Shown: positions 24,518 through 33,582, numbered from the stretch's first letter. The stretch is DNA of 64,000 nt from Kribbella solani (GCF_014205295.1 NZ_JACHNF010000001.1:1426001-1490000), one strand, 5' to 3'. Notes: generated by a model not told the origin, from the letters alone. Program-made: numbers and translations.

Positions 24518-25411
24518 ATGGCGGACGTCGAACTGCGGTACCTGCGGACCATGGCGGCGATCGCCGACGAAGGCACCTTCGGGTACGCCGCGGCCAGGCT
24601 CGGGTACACCCAATCGTCGGTGAGTCAGCAGATCGCCGCGCTGGAGAAGGCCGTCGGTGGCCAGGTCTTCGACCGGCCGGGCGGGCCGAGGCCTGTGCGG
24701 ATCACACCGCTCGGCGAGGTGGTACTCGCCCACGGCCGCGAGCTGCTCGCGAACGCGGAAGCACTGACCAACGCCGTCGATCGTTTCCGGGCGGGCAACG
24801 GCCGGATCGACATCGGCACCTTCCAGAGCGTGTCGAACCTGATCCTGCCGACCATCATCCGCCGCCTGCTCGACGAGCATCCCGGCTGCGACATCAGGCT
24901 GTCCGAGGTCACACCGGACGATCCGCGAATCGGCGAGCTCGACCTGCTGTTCCACGACGGCCCGGTCGAGGGTGACGTCGAGCGTGTGAAGCTCTTCGAC
25001 GAGCCGTACCTCCTGGTGGCCGGCGCGGGCACGTTCCCCGCCGGCCCCGTCCGGACGAAGCTGCTGGACGACGCCCCGATGGTCGGCTGGCCCCTGACCT
25101 ACCACCAGCGCTGGCTCGAACGAACCCTCGCCCACGCCGGCGCCCACCCACGCTTCGTCTTCCGCACCACAGGCCACGAAACCATCCTGTCCATGGTCCG
25201 CACCGGCATCGGCTGCGCCGTCCTGCCCTGGCTGGCCCTCCACGGAGCAGACGCCTGGTCCGACAACGCCCTGACCATCCACCCCCTGAAACCGTCCCCC
25301 TCCCGAGAACTCTCCCTGTACTGGCCGTCCGCCCGCACCGAGTCCCCTCTGACCCGGCGAACCCGAGAAATCGCCCTTGAGGTAGCCCACGACCTCGGCC
25401 GCCAGATCTAG
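24518..25411 (+). CDS. LysR family transcriptional regulator
   Basis: The protein has 297 residues. The N-terminal winged helix is typical ('LRTMAAIADEGTFGYAAARLGYTQ' region, with 'SSVSQQIAALE' as recognition helix), followed by a periplasmic-binding-like effector domain from about residue 90. ATG 24518 is chosen because a TATGAT -10 box lies 6 bp upstream; GTG 24512 would add two residues. It diverges from an alpha/beta hydrolase gene and probably controls it and itself. The ligand is unknown. Confidence 0.93.
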   Translation: MADVELRYLRTMAAIADEGTFGYAAARLGYTQSSVSQQIAALEKAVGGQVFDRPGGPRPVRITPLGEVVLAHGRELLANAEALTNAVDRFRAGNGRIDIGTFQSVSNLILPTIIRRLLDEHPGCDIRLSEVTPDDPRIGELDLLFHDGPVEGDVERVKLFDEPYLLVAGAGTFPAGPVRTKLLDDAPMVGWPLTYHQRWLERTLAHAGAHPRFVFRTTGHETILSMVRTGIGCAVLPWLALHGADAWSDNALTIHPLKPSPSRELSLYWPSARTESPLTRRTREIALEVAHDLGRQI

Positions 25412-25442
25412 CAGTCACCCGGCGCGGCGGTGCTTCGGCGGG

Positions 25443-26090
25443 TTAGGTGCCGCGGCGGCCGGAGTGGAGCATTGCTCGGTAGAGCGCGGTGGGAGTCGGT
25501 GCGGCAGGTAGGGGTGGGAGGTCGGCTTCGGGGGTGCCGTATGCGCGCAGCATGTGGCCGACGAGGCGGCGCCACGTGTCGGGTGCGTCGTCGCCGGTGG
25601 CTGCGACGACGCCGGCGTTGGCCATCAGGAGGATGACTAGGTCCTCGGGGCTGAAGTCGGCGCGCAGCCGGCCGGTGGCTTTCGCTCGGGCGACCAGTTC
25701 GACGTACCCGTTGTACGCCTCGGTCCGCCGGGCCTCGAGTGCTTTCGCCGCCGGGAAGGTCATCGCCAGGACGTCGGCGAATCCGCGGTCGGCGGCCTGC
25801 ATCGCGCAGACGGCCTCCAGGTAGCCGGTGAAGCCGTGCCATGGGTCCGGGTCGGTGAGTGCCTGGCCGACCGCGGCGGCGTACGCGTCCATCCGATCGG
25901 CGAAGACCGCGGTGACGAGCTCGTCGCGGGTCGCGAACCGGCGGGACAGGGTCGCCTTGCCGACGCCTGCCTCGCGCGCGACCGACGCCATCGAGACGGC
26001 GAGGCCCTCGGTCGCGTACAGGCGGCGCGCGGCGGCGAGGATGCGATCGCGGTTCCGCTCGGCGTCGGCACGCAGCTCGTTCATGTCCAC
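25443..26090 (-). CDS. TetR family transcriptional regulator
   Basis: The protein has up to 215 residues. The TetR helix-turn-helix spans about residues 15-60 ('SMASVAREAGVGKATLSRRF'), and the C-terminal half looks like the SbtR/YxaF-like ligand domain of actinomycete TetR proteins. The start is GTG 26090 or ATG 26084; neither has a ribosome-binding site. It is divergent from a quinone-reductase/SDR pair, with a perfect palindrome three bases from its start, so it likely represses those genes and itself. Confidence 0.93.
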   Translation of the reverse strand: MDMNELRADAERNRDRILAAARRLYATEGLAVSMASVAREAGVGKATLSRRFATRDELVTAVFADRMDAYAAAVGQALTDPDPWHGFTGYLEAVCAMQAADRGFADVLAMTFPAAKALEARRTEAYNGYVELVARAKATGRLRADFSPEDLVILLMANAGVVAATGDDAPDTWRRLVGHMLRAYGTPEADLPPLPAAPTPTALYRAMLHSGRRGT

Positions 26091-26092
26091 AG

Positions 26093-26106
26093 TCTAGCTA
26101 ACTAGA
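26093..26106. promoter_or_regulatory. TetR operator palindrome
   Basis: TCTAG-CTAA-CTAGA is a perfect inverted repeat between the divergent TetR and quinone-reductase genes. It abuts the TetR start and lies just upstream of a possible -10 (TATGCT, 26127-26132) reading the other way, so a bound repressor would block both promoters. Confidence 0.65.
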
Positions 26107-26137
26107 ACGCACGGCCCACTTGTGGCTATGCTGGAGC

Positions 26138-26159
26138 TGGAAACGGGTAGGCCGTTCCA
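26138..26159. promoter_or_regulatory. Second inverted repeat in quinone-reductase leader
   Basis: TGGAA-a-CGG-N5-CCG-TTCCA is an inverted repeat with one bulged A, located between the putative -10 and the ribosome-binding site of the gene at 26179. It may be a second operator or an mRNA hairpin. Confidence 0.35.
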
Positions 26160-26178
26160 CTTATGAAAGGTGATGGAC

Positions 26179-27117
26179 ATGCGCGCCGTACTCCTCGACT
26201 CCACCCCCTCGACCCCCGCGATCGGCGAGGTGGAACGCCCGCGCCCGGTCGCGGGCGAGCTGTTGGTGAAGGTCGCGGCCTCGTCGGTGAACGGGTTCGA
26301 TGCCGCCACGGCCGCCGGGTATCTGCAGGGAATGATGGAACATCGGTTCCCGCTGGTGGTCGGGATGGACTTCGCCGGGACCGTCGAGGCGGTTGGCGAC
26401 GGCGTACTCGGGTTCGCCGTCGGCGACGCGGTTTTCGGCGTGGCGCGTAGGCCGTTCCTGGGCGCCGGCTCGATGGCGGAGTACGTGACCGTACCGGCCG
26501 GTGCCGGCGTCGCGGCGATCCCCGCCGGTCTGCCGGTGGCGCACGCCGGCGCGCTGGGCCTCGCCGGGTCGGCGGCACTGGACGCCGTCACCGCGGTGAA
26601 CCCGGCGGCGGGGGAGACGCTGCTGATCTCGGGCGCGACAGGCGGGGTGGGCGCGCTGGCGGTTCAGCTCGCCGCCGGTCGAGGCGTACGGGTGATCGCC
26701 ACCGCGCGCCCCGGCGCCGAAACCGACTTCGTCTTGGGACTGACCGGGACGAAGGTGTATCCGGTCGACTACACCGCCGACCTGGAGTCCCAGGTACGCG
26801 CCGTCGCGCCCGACGGGGTCGACGCCGTGCTGCACCTCGCGGGCGACCCCGAGCAGTTGGCCGGCCTGCTGCGTCCGGGCGGGCGGCTCGCCTCGACGCT
26901 CATCCCCGGCGCGGACGCGATCGCCCGCGCGGACATCGACGTACACGCGGTGATGGCCGACACCAGTACACAAACCCTGTCCGACCTCGCCACACGGGTC
27001 GCGGCGGGGGACCTGCGCGTTCCGATCACGTCCACCTATGCACTCCACGAGGCACCGGCGGCGTTCGCCGCCTTCACAACCGGTGCCCTCGGCAAGCTTT
27101 CGATCACCTGCCCGTAA
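26179..27117 (+). CDS. NADP-dependent quinone oxidoreductase-like (zinc-independent MDR)
   Basis: The protein has 312 residues. ATG 26179 is chosen because GAAAGG lies eight bases upstream; in-frame GTG and ATG codons just before it are too close to that site. The GroES-like N-terminal half carries 'VVGMDFAGTVEAVGDGV' and the cofactor motif is 'SGATGGVGALAVQLA'. The catalytic zinc cysteine is absent, as in quinone reductase/QOR-like proteins. It would reduce quinones or activated double bonds with NADPH. Control by the divergent TetR is likely. The SDR-type gene follows 27 bp downstream. Confidence 0.9.
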   Translation: MRAVLLDSTPSTPAIGEVERPRPVAGELLVKVAASSVNGFDAATAAGYLQGMMEHRFPLVVGMDFAGTVEAVGDGVLGFAVGDAVFGVARRPFLGAGSMAEYVTVPAGAGVAAIPAGLPVAHAGALGLAGSAALDAVTAVNPAAGETLLISGATGGVGALAVQLAAGRGVRVIATARPGAETDFVLGLTGTKVYPVDYTADLESQVRAVAPDGVDAVLHLAGDPEQLAGLLRPGGRLASTLIPGADAIARADIDVHAVMADTSTQTLSDLATRVAAGDLRVPITSTYALHEAPAAFAAFTTGALGKLSITCP

Positions 27118-27144
27118 ACCCAGCAAAAGAAGGAATTCTGAATC

Positions 27145-27825
27145 GTGTCCACTATCGCTGTCATCGGCGCTGGATCAGGTCTGGGTCTCGCGATCGCCCG
27201 TACCTTCGGCCGCCGCGGCTTCGACGTCGCGCTGATCGCGCGTACGCCGGAGAAGCTCGATATCCTGGTCGACCAGCTCGGCCAGGAAGGCATCAAGGCC
27301 GCCGCGTTCCCGGCCGACGTGATGGATCGGTCATCCCTGACCGCCGCCCTCGAGCGCGCGGCGGCCAGGTTCGGCGGCATCGACGTACTGGAGTACTCAC
27401 CGGCACCGCACACGCCGGTATCCGGCTTGACCATGGTCACGCCGAGCGAGACGACCGTCGACGACCTACAGCCTCAAGTCGAGTACAACCTCTACGGCGC
27501 CGTCACCGCGGCCCGCGCCGTGCTCCCCGCGATGCGCGAGGCCGGAGCCGGTACCCTGCTGTTCACCACTGGCGGCGGCTCGGTCAACCCGATCCCAATG
27601 CTCGGCAACGTGAACGCCGCGGCCGCCGCGCTCCGCAATTGGGTTCTGAACCTGCACAACGAACTGAGCGGCACCGGCGTGTACGCCGCCCACGTGGCCA
27701 TCAGCACCTGGATAGGAGCCAACGCGCCGGAAGGCTTCCCCTCGGCCAGCCCAGAGCAGATAGCCCCGATCTATTGGATGCTCCACGAGGAGCGATCCCA
27801 CCCCGAACATATCTTCACCGGATAG
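27145..27825 (+). CDS. SDR family protein lacking the YxxxK catalytic pair
   Basis: The protein has 226 residues; the GTG start has an AAGAAGGA site upstream. The Rossmann motif 'GAGSGLG' (residues 8-14) and 'LIARTPEKLD' are typical of classical short-chain dehydrogenases. At the position of the catalytic Tyr-x3-Lys the sequence reads 'NVNAAAAALRNW', so both residues are missing, although a serine-containing 'GGGS' precedes. It may bind NADP(H) without classical catalysis or use another mechanism. It forms an operon with the quinone oxidoreductase under TetR control. Confidence 0.85.
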   Translation: MSTIAVIGAGSGLGLAIARTFGRRGFDVALIARTPEKLDILVDQLGQEGIKAAAFPADVMDRSSLTAALERAAARFGGIDVLEYSPAPHTPVSGLTMVTPSETTVDDLQPQVEYNLYGAVTAARAVLPAMREAGAGTLLFTTGGGSVNPIPMLGNVNAAAAALRNWVLNLHNELSGTGVYAAHVAISTWIGANAPEGFPSASPEQIAPIYWMLHEERSHPEHIFTG

Positions 27826-27839
27826 GTACAACCGCGGGT

Positions 27840-28883
27840 TCAGCGGATGGTTGCGGATGGTGCGGTGGGGGTTTCGTTTGACCAAGTGGACTGGAGGAGG
27901 AGGTGCTGTACGGGCTTGTCGGTGGTTGCCAGGGTGAGGAGTTGGCCGGATGCTGGGTCGACGATCAGGCGGAGTCCGCCGGTCCACGCGACCTCGGTGC
28001 CTACTCGGCCGAGGGAGTCCCGTACCTGCGGGGTGACCTGGGCTCCGGGTTGGGTGGCGAGCAGCTTGAAGGCGGTTGCGCGGACCTGCGGCGAGGTTGG
28101 CAGGTCGAGGAGGAGCTTCGACAGCATCACGGGCAGCCACTTGGCTTCGGGCGTACCGGACGGCTTGTCGCGTAGGAGCCGCTGCCGCAGCAGGGCGGGG
28201 TCGGTCGGTAGTTCCTTGACCTGTTGGAAGGTCAGACCGACGGGGCTGCCCAGGTAGAACTTGGCTGCCGCACCGCTGGCCGCACTGAGGGTTGGGGCTG
28301 ATGCCGCACCCGAGATTGTGATCGGCTTCCCGCTTGCCGTGTCCGGGTGCTCGATCGCCCAGTTCGTCGGGCTGCCGGCCGCGCGCCACTTGGCTTCGTC
28401 GGCCGGCGTCGCCGGACGGGCGCCGAGCTTTCGGACCCCGAACCACATCCGCGAGCCATCGGCCGCGAACCAGGTCTCGGTGATCGTACGCTGCTCCACC
28501 GTGTACGCCGCCGCGCCTGAGCCAGTCCGGAACGACGTGTCCGCGTCGAGAACCCGAGTCCGGTAGAACTTGCCCGCGGTTGTCTCGGCGCGGGTCTGGT
28601 ACGAAGCGGCCACCAGCATCAGGTCCTTCGCGGACGACTTCGTCAGAACCCGGTCAGCCGGTGCGGGAATCGCGGTTTGACTCTGCGCGGGCGGTCCCGC
28701 CGGCAACGCGTTCACGCCGACGACCAGGCCGGCCGTGAGTACGAGGCTGACCCCGGCGACCTGACGGCGGCGACGGCGAACCAGCGCTCGCCCCTTGCCG
28801 ATCTGTCGCTCCAGATCGATCCGCTCGGCGCCGGGAGCGTCCTCGCTGAGGTCCTGCAGCAGTTCCTTGATGTCGTGACTCAT
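27840..28883 (-). CDS. CU044_5270 family membrane protein (sigma factor partner)
   Basis: The protein has 347 residues. The short acidic cytoplasmic N-terminus (about 35 residues) precedes a basic stretch 'RRRRRQ', one membrane helix (about residues 42-60) and a large external domain. The overall pattern is the actinobacterial CU044_5270 family, which nearly always follows a SigE-type ECF sigma factor gene. Its start overlaps the sigma gene stop by ATGA. It probably acts as anti-sigma factor or membrane signal receiver; family knowledge suggests the pairing, not the mechanism. Confidence 0.85.
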   Translation of the reverse strand: MSHDIKELLQDLSEDAPGAERIDLERQIGKGRALVRRRRRQVAGVSLVLTAGLVVGVNALPAGPPAQSQTAIPAPADRVLTKSSAKDLMLVAASYQTRAETTAGKFYRTRVLDADTSFRTGSGAAAYTVEQRTITETWFAADGSRMWFGVRKLGARPATPADEAKWRAAGSPTNWAIEHPDTASGKPITISGAASAPTLSAASGAAAKFYLGSPVGLTFQQVKELPTDPALLRQRLLRDKPSGTPEAKWLPVMLSKLLLDLPTSPQVRATAFKLLATQPGAQVTPQVRDSLGRVGTEVAWTGGLRLIVDPASGQLLTLATTDKPVQHLLLQSTWSNETPTAPSATIR

Positions 28884-29404
28884 CGTGCCTCCTCGATGTC
28901 TACCGAAGCGGTTCCGCCGGCCGGTAGGTGGGAGCGGACGTTGGACAACGCCCGCTGAGTGAGCTTCTTGACGGCCGCGCTGCTGATCTGCAGCAGTTGA
29001 GCGGTGTCGTCGACTGACAGGTCCTCGTAGAAGCGCAGCACCAGGACTGCGCGCTGCCGCACCGGCAGCCGATCGAGGAGGCGACGCAGGTCCGCTCGCT
29101 GCAGCGCTACCTCGGCGGCTCTGTCATCCACTGATAGTTCCGGCAGGTCGGCCGTTGGTTGCTCCTGCCGCCAAGACCGCCGCTGCCCGTCGATCCAGGT
29201 CCGCACAACCACCTGACGCGCGTACGCCGCGGGATGCTCGGCCCGGACCACCCGCCGCCACGACCGGTACAGCCGCACCACGGCCGTACCGACGATGTCC
29301 TCGGCCAGATGGTGATCTCCACACAGCAGATAGGCCGCCCGCAAAAGATGCGGCATCCGGTCACTCATGAACAACCGGAATGCCTCTTCTTCGTGACCCC
29401 TCAT
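28880..29404 (-). CDS. SigE-type ECF RNA polymerase sigma factor
   Basis: The protein has 174 residues. Region 2 (about residues 10-75, 'LLRAAYLLCGDHHLAEDIV' and 'RSWRRV') and region 4 (about 105-160, 'LPVRQRAVLVLRFYEDLSV' and 'ISSAAVKKLTQRAL') are both present. It matches the small SigE-family sigma factors common in actinomycetes. The downstream membrane partner gene overlaps by 4 bp, so the two are coupled. The signal and target promoters are not visible here. Confidence 0.93.
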   Translation of the reverse strand: MRGHEEEAFRLFMSDRMPHLLRAAYLLCGDHHLAEDIVGTAVVRLYRSWRRVVRAEHPAAYARQVVVRTWIDGQRRSWRQEQPTADLPELSVDDRAAEVALQRADLRRLLDRLPVRQRAVLVLRFYEDLSVDDTAQLLQISSAAVKKLTQRALSNVRSHLPAGGTASVDIEEAR

Positions 29405-29480
29405 TCGCTCCCTTTCGTCCGCCTACCTCTAAGACGGCTCAAGCCCCCAACCAGGTGACGCTCCTTCGCCGCGGCCCTGA

Positions 29481-29523
29481 CGTCCACTGGATGCGCCCTC
29501 GAACCCCGATGATGTAGTGGACG
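29481..29523. repeat. Inverted repeat upstream of M1 peptidase gene
   Basis: CGTCCACT (29481-29488) and AGTGGACG (29516-29523) are perfect 8-bp complements separated by 27 bases, ending 31 bp before the GTG at 29555. It may be a leader hairpin or a pair of half-sites. The rest of the 150-bp gap shows nothing else clear. Confidence 0.3.
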
Positions 29524-29554
29524 GACCAGTCGTCGAGGTTGCCAAGGAGGAATT

Positions 29555-30979
29555 GTGGGACGTTTCGATCGTCGTCGCGGTCACCTGCTGCTGAGCTGCG
29601 CGTTGGCTCTCGGACTGCTGGCCGGACCAGCCGTGACCGCGAGCGCCACGCCCGGACCGGCGTCGCAGTTCACGCCGGGCGCGCCGGGCGCCGGGGACCC
29701 GTACTTCCCTGACATGGGCAACGGTGGGTACGACGTCAGCCACTACGACATCAGGCTGGCGTTCGACCCCCGTACCAAGGCGATCAGTGCGACGACGACG
29801 GTCATTGCCAGGGCCACCCAGAATCTGTCCCGGTTCGACCTGGACTTCAGGGGACCGCTGACGATCAGCAAGCTCACGGTCAACGGGCGTGCCGCGGCTT
29901 TCACCCGCAGCGGTGCGCAGGAGTTGGCGATCACCCCTCCGCACGGCCTGCGACGGGGTACGACGTTCGTCGTGGCGGTGACGTACGCGGGTGTTCCGCG
30001 GCGGATCGACGACCCGGCGCTGGGAGTTTCCGGCTGGGTCGCCACCAAGGACGGCGCGGTCGCACTCAACCAGCCGATCGGCGCGGCGACCTACTACCCG
30101 GTGAACGACACCACCGGCGACAAGGCGACGTACACCCAGACCATCACCGTACCGACCGGCCTCACCGTGCTGGCCAACGGCGAACCCGGCCCGACCACCA
30201 AGCACAACGGCCGGACCACCTTCCGCTGGCAGATGAACCAGCCGATGGCCAGTGAGCTCGCGATGCTGGCGATCGGGAAGTACAACGTCACCCGCGGCGT
30301 GACCGCCGATGGCCGGCCGAACCTCACCGCGATCGGTCAGTCGATCGACACGAAGGCCGGGCAGGGCAAGGTGTTCAACCGGACCACGGCGCGGATCGTT
30401 CAATGGGAGTCGTCGCTGTACGGACGTTACCCGTTCGGCTCGACCGGCGGCGTACTCACCGATGCCCGGGTCGGCTACGCCCTGGAGACGCAGGGCCGAC
30501 CGGTGTACGACCAGCGTACGAGCGAGGTCGACGGTGACCTGCTCGCACATGAACTCGGCCACCAATGGTTCGGCGACAGTCTTACGCCGGTGCACTGGTC
30601 GGACATCTGGCTGAACGAAGGCTTCGCCACCTACTCGGAGTGGCTGTACCAGGAGAAGTTCAACGGCGTCCCGGTGCAAAAGAGCTTCGCCGAGACATAC
30701 GCGGGGGAGAAGGACTGGTCCGGCAAGGTGGCCGACCCTGGACGGGATCAGATCTTCGACGACCTGGTCTACAACCGCGGCGCGATGACGTTGCAAGCGC
30801 TGCGGATGAAGATCGGCGACCGTGCCTTCTTCCAGGTGCTCAAGCAGTGGCCCGCGACGTACCGGCATGGCAATGTGTCGACGCAAACCTTCATCCGGTT
30901 CGTCGAGCGCCTGACGCACCGCGACCTCGGCGCGTTCTTCCGGACCTGGCTCTATCAGCCGGGCAAGCCGAAGATCTGA
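29555..30979 (+). CDS. Secreted M1 family zinc metallopeptidase
   Basis: The protein has 474 residues; GTG start with AAGGAGG just upstream. A Sec signal peptide (about residues 1-32, ending near 'ASA') indicates export. The zinc motif 'HELGHQWFG' and the downstream ligand Glu in 'WLNEGFATYSEW' give the complete HExxH-x18-E site, and 'YALETQGRP' replaces the usual GAMEN exopeptidase loop. It is shorter than full aminopeptidase N because the large C-terminal helical domain is absent. It probably trims extracellular peptides. The helicase gene follows after 21 bp but is functionally unrelated. Confidence 0.93.
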   Translation: MGRFDRRRGHLLLSCALALGLLAGPAVTASATPGPASQFTPGAPGAGDPYFPDMGNGGYDVSHYDIRLAFDPRTKAISATTTVIARATQNLSRFDLDFRGPLTISKLTVNGRAAAFTRSGAQELAITPPHGLRRGTTFVVAVTYAGVPRRIDDPALGVSGWVATKDGAVALNQPIGAATYYPVNDTTGDKATYTQTITVPTGLTVLANGEPGPTTKHNGRTTFRWQMNQPMASELAMLAIGKYNVTRGVTADGRPNLTAIGQSIDTKAGQGKVFNRTTARIVQWESSLYGRYPFGSTGGVLTDARVGYALETQGRPVYDQRTSEVDGDLLAHELGHQWFGDSLTPVHWSDIWLNEGFATYSEWLYQEKFNGVPVQKSFAETYAGEKDWSGKVADPGRDQIFDDLVYNRGAMTLQALRMKIGDRAFFQVLKQWPATYRHGNVSTQTFIRFVERLTHRDLGAFFRTWLYQPGKPKI

Positions 30980-31000
30980 CCGTTCGGATAGCGTCGGGGC

Positions 31001-33526
31001 GTGTTGCTGCCTGAGTCGTCGGTGCCGGGGGCAGAGCTGCCCGTCCGAGCGGTGCTGCCTGCCACGGTCGAAGCGGTGCGTTCGCGCGGTACGGCGGTGC
31101 TGGTCGCGCCGCCCGGATCGGGGAAGACCTCGCTGCTGCCGCTGGCGCTGGGCGACGCGCTCGACGGGACGATCATCGTCGCGGAGCCGCGGAGGTTGGC
31201 GACCCGTGCCGCCGCGACCCGGCTGGCGATGCTGGTCGGCGAGCCGCTCGGGCAACGGATCGGGTACGCGATGCGCGGGGAACGCAGCGGTGGGCGAGGG
31301 CTTCGAGTCGAGGTGGTGACGACAGGTCTCCTCGTACGGCGCCTGCAGGCGAACCCGGAGCTGCCGGGGGTCGCGGGGATCGTGATCGACGAGTGTCACG
31401 AGCGGCATCTTGATGCGGATCTGCTGCTGGCGTTCTGCGTCGACGTACGGGCGAACCTGCGGGAGGACCTGGCTATCGTCGCGACCTCGGCCACGCCGGA
31501 CACGGTCAGGCTGAGTCGGGCGCTGGGTACCGACGAGGTTCCGGCGCCTGTCATCACCGCGTCCGCCGCGCTGTTCGACGTGGCCGTCGAGTGGGCGCCA
31601 TCGCCGGTTCCCGTGCCGCTGCTTCCGGGCGGGCGGGTCGATCCGCGCCTACTCGATCATGTCGCGGCCGTTGTCCGGCGGGCCTTGATCGAGAACGACG
31701 GCGACATCCTCGTGTTCGTACCGGGGGAGGCCGAGATCAACGGCGTGACGCGGCGGCTGGCCGGTGCGAACGTGCTGGCGTTGTTCGGTCGGCAGACCAG
31801 GGCTGAACAGGAGCGCGCGCTGGTCCCGACTACCACTCGCCGGATCGTGGTGACGACGTCGGTCGCGGAGAGTTCGCTGACCGTGCCCGGGGTCAGGGTT
31901 GTGGTCGACTCGGGTCTCGCCCGGGAGCCCCGGACCGACCAGTCCCGTGGGCTCGGTGCGTTGGTCACCTGCCGGGTGTCGAGGTCGTCGGCCGACCAGC
32001 GGGCGGGTCGCGCCGGCCGGGAGGCACCCGGGCGGGTCTATCGGTGCTGGTCGGCCGCCGACCACGCACATCTCGACGATCATCCGGCGCCGGAGATCGC
32101 GATCGCCGATCTGGCGGCCTTCGCGCTTGATCTCGCGGCGTGGGGTACGCCTGGGGGTGACGGGCTGACTTTGCTGGAGGCACCGCCGGCGGTGGCGATG
32201 ACTGCCGCTACCGAACTGTTGCGTCGCCTGGACGCTGTTGACGACAGTGGCCGGATCACTGAACGGGGACGGCGGATGGCGGCGATCGGGGCGCATCCCC
32301 GGTTGGCCCGGGCGCTGATGGACGGCGCACCACGAGTCGGCGCCGACCGCGCCCGCGAGATCGTCGCGATGCTCACGGACGACATCACCCGCGCCACCGA
32401 CGACCTCCCAACCCACTGGCAATCCCTCCGCCGAGGCAGCAACCGCGCGGACACCACCCGCTGGCAAGAAGAAGTCAAACGCCTCACCCGCGCTGCACGG
32501 GTGGACCGCGCGGCGGATGTGTCGGGTGGTGGGTTGGTGGGTGGGGTGCCGGATGAGGTTGCGGTGGGGGTTGTGGTGGGGCTGGCTTATCCGGATCGGA
32601 TTGCTCGGGTTCGAGGAGCTGAGTCGGTGACGTATCAGATGTCTGGTGGTACGGGTGCCGCGCTGGACCCGCACTCGCCGTTGCGCGGTACGACCTGGCT
32701 GGCGATCGCGGTTGCTGACCGGGCGCCCGGTCGGGCCGACGCTCGGATCCGATCCGCGGCGCCGATCGACGAGCGGACCGCCCGCGAAGTCGCGGCCGAA
32801 CTCGTCTCGACCACTGACCAGATCCGCTGGGACAACGGCCGGATCGTGACGCGGCGGGTCGAGACACTCGGCGCGATCGTGCTCAACGACCTCCCGCTGG
32901 CAAAACCAGATCCGCTACTCGTACAAGCCGCCGTCCGCGACGGCATCCAACGCAGCGGCCTCGCCGTACTGCGCTGGTCCGACGCCGCTCGAGCCTTGCG
33001 CGAACGGCTCGCGTTCTGCCACGCCCACCTCGGACCCCCCTGGCCCGCCGTCGACGACGGAACTCTGCTGACCGTCCTCGACGCCTGGCTGGGCCCCGAA
33101 CTCACCTCGGTACGAACCACGCGCGACCTGACCCAGATCGACGTGACCTCAGCGCTCCGGCGCCTCCTGCCCTGGCCCGAAGCATCCAGATTCGGCGACC
33201 TCGCACCCGAACGCCTCAAAGTCCCCTCAGGCTCCGAGGTACGACTCACGTACGCCGGCGCGGAACCGCCCGTCCTGGCAGTGAAACTACAAGAAGTATT
33301 CGGCTGGACCACCACCCCGACCGTCGCCGACGGACGCGTCCCAGTCGTCCTCCACCTACTGTCGCCCGCCCGCCGCCCAGTCGCGATCACCAGCGACCTG
33401 ACCTCGTTCTGGAAACAGGGCTACCCCCAGGTCCGAGCAGACCTACGAGCCCGCTACCCCCGCCACCCCTGGCCAGAAAACCCCCTGACCGCCACCCCGA
33501 CCAACCGCCCCAAACCCCGCGCCTGA
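31001..33526 (+). CDS. hrpB: ATP-dependent helicase HrpB
   Basis: The protein has 841 residues, starting at GTG. Helicase motifs in order are 'APPGSGKTS' (Walker A, near residue 36), 'IDECHERH' (DEAH-type box, here DECH), 'ATSATP' (motif III) and 'SADQRAGRAGR' (motif VI). The C-terminal half carries the HrpB-specific region with 'GLAYPDRIARVRG' and the final 'LLSPARRPVAITSDLTSFWKQ' type block. HrpB is a DEAH-box RNA helicase-like protein of uncertain cellular role. A purine-rich stretch around 32515-32590 encodes a Gly/Val-rich segment that is part of the normal alignment. Confidence 0.96.
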   Translation: MLLPESSVPGAELPVRAVLPATVEAVRSRGTAVLVAPPGSGKTSLLPLALGDALDGTIIVAEPRRLATRAAATRLAMLVGEPLGQRIGYAMRGERSGGRGLRVEVVTTGLLVRRLQANPELPGVAGIVIDECHERHLDADLLLAFCVDVRANLREDLAIVATSATPDTVRLSRALGTDEVPAPVITASAALFDVAVEWAPSPVPVPLLPGGRVDPRLLDHVAAVVRRALIENDGDILVFVPGEAEINGVTRRLAGANVLALFGRQTRAEQERALVPTTTRRIVVTTSVAESSLTVPGVRVVVDSGLAREPRTDQSRGLGALVTCRVSRSSADQRAGRAGREAPGRVYRCWSAADHAHLDDHPAPEIAIADLAAFALDLAAWGTPGGDGLTLLEAPPAVAMTAATELLRRLDAVDDSGRITERGRRMAAIGAHPRLARALMDGAPRVGADRAREIVAMLTDDITRATDDLPTHWQSLRRGSNRADTTRWQEEVKRLTRAARVDRAADVSGGGLVGGVPDEVAVGVVVGLAYPDRIARVRGAESVTYQMSGGTGAALDPHSPLRGTTWLAIAVADRAPGRADARIRSAAPIDERTAREVAAELVSTTDQIRWDNGRIVTRRVETLGAIVLNDLPLAKPDPLLVQAAVRDGIQRSGLAVLRWSDAARALRERLAFCHAHLGPPWPAVDDGTLLTVLDAWLGPELTSVRTTRDLTQIDVTSALRRLLPWPEASRFGDLAPERLKVPSGSEVRLTYAGAEPPVLAVKLQEVFGWTTTPTVADGRVPVVLHLLSPARRPVAITSDLTSFWKQGYPQVRADLRARYPRHPWPENPLTATPTNRPKPRA

Positions 33527-33555
33527 ACCGGTCAGCTGATCGTGAGAACAGAACA

Positions 33556-33582
33556 GCGCGCGACCCCGGGTGGGCCGCGCGC
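33556..33582. terminator. Bidirectional hairpin terminator candidate
   Basis: GCGCGCG (33556-33562) pairs with CGCGCGC (33576-33582), with additional C/G pairing in the loop, between the convergent hrpB and methyltransferase genes. No T-run follows, as is common for actinomycete terminators. Confidence 0.5.

Noticed and set aside
29429..31408. 659-codon open frame on the minus strand opposite the M1 peptidase and start of hrpB
   Set aside because: It is a shadow of two well-supported plus-strand genes with clear motifs, and its translation is Arg/Gly/Pro-rich with no domain.
32515..32590. G-rich segment in hrpB as a foreign insertion
   Set aside because: It encodes the Gly/Val-rich stretch leading into the normal HrpB 'AYPDRIA' motif in frame, so it belongs to the gene.
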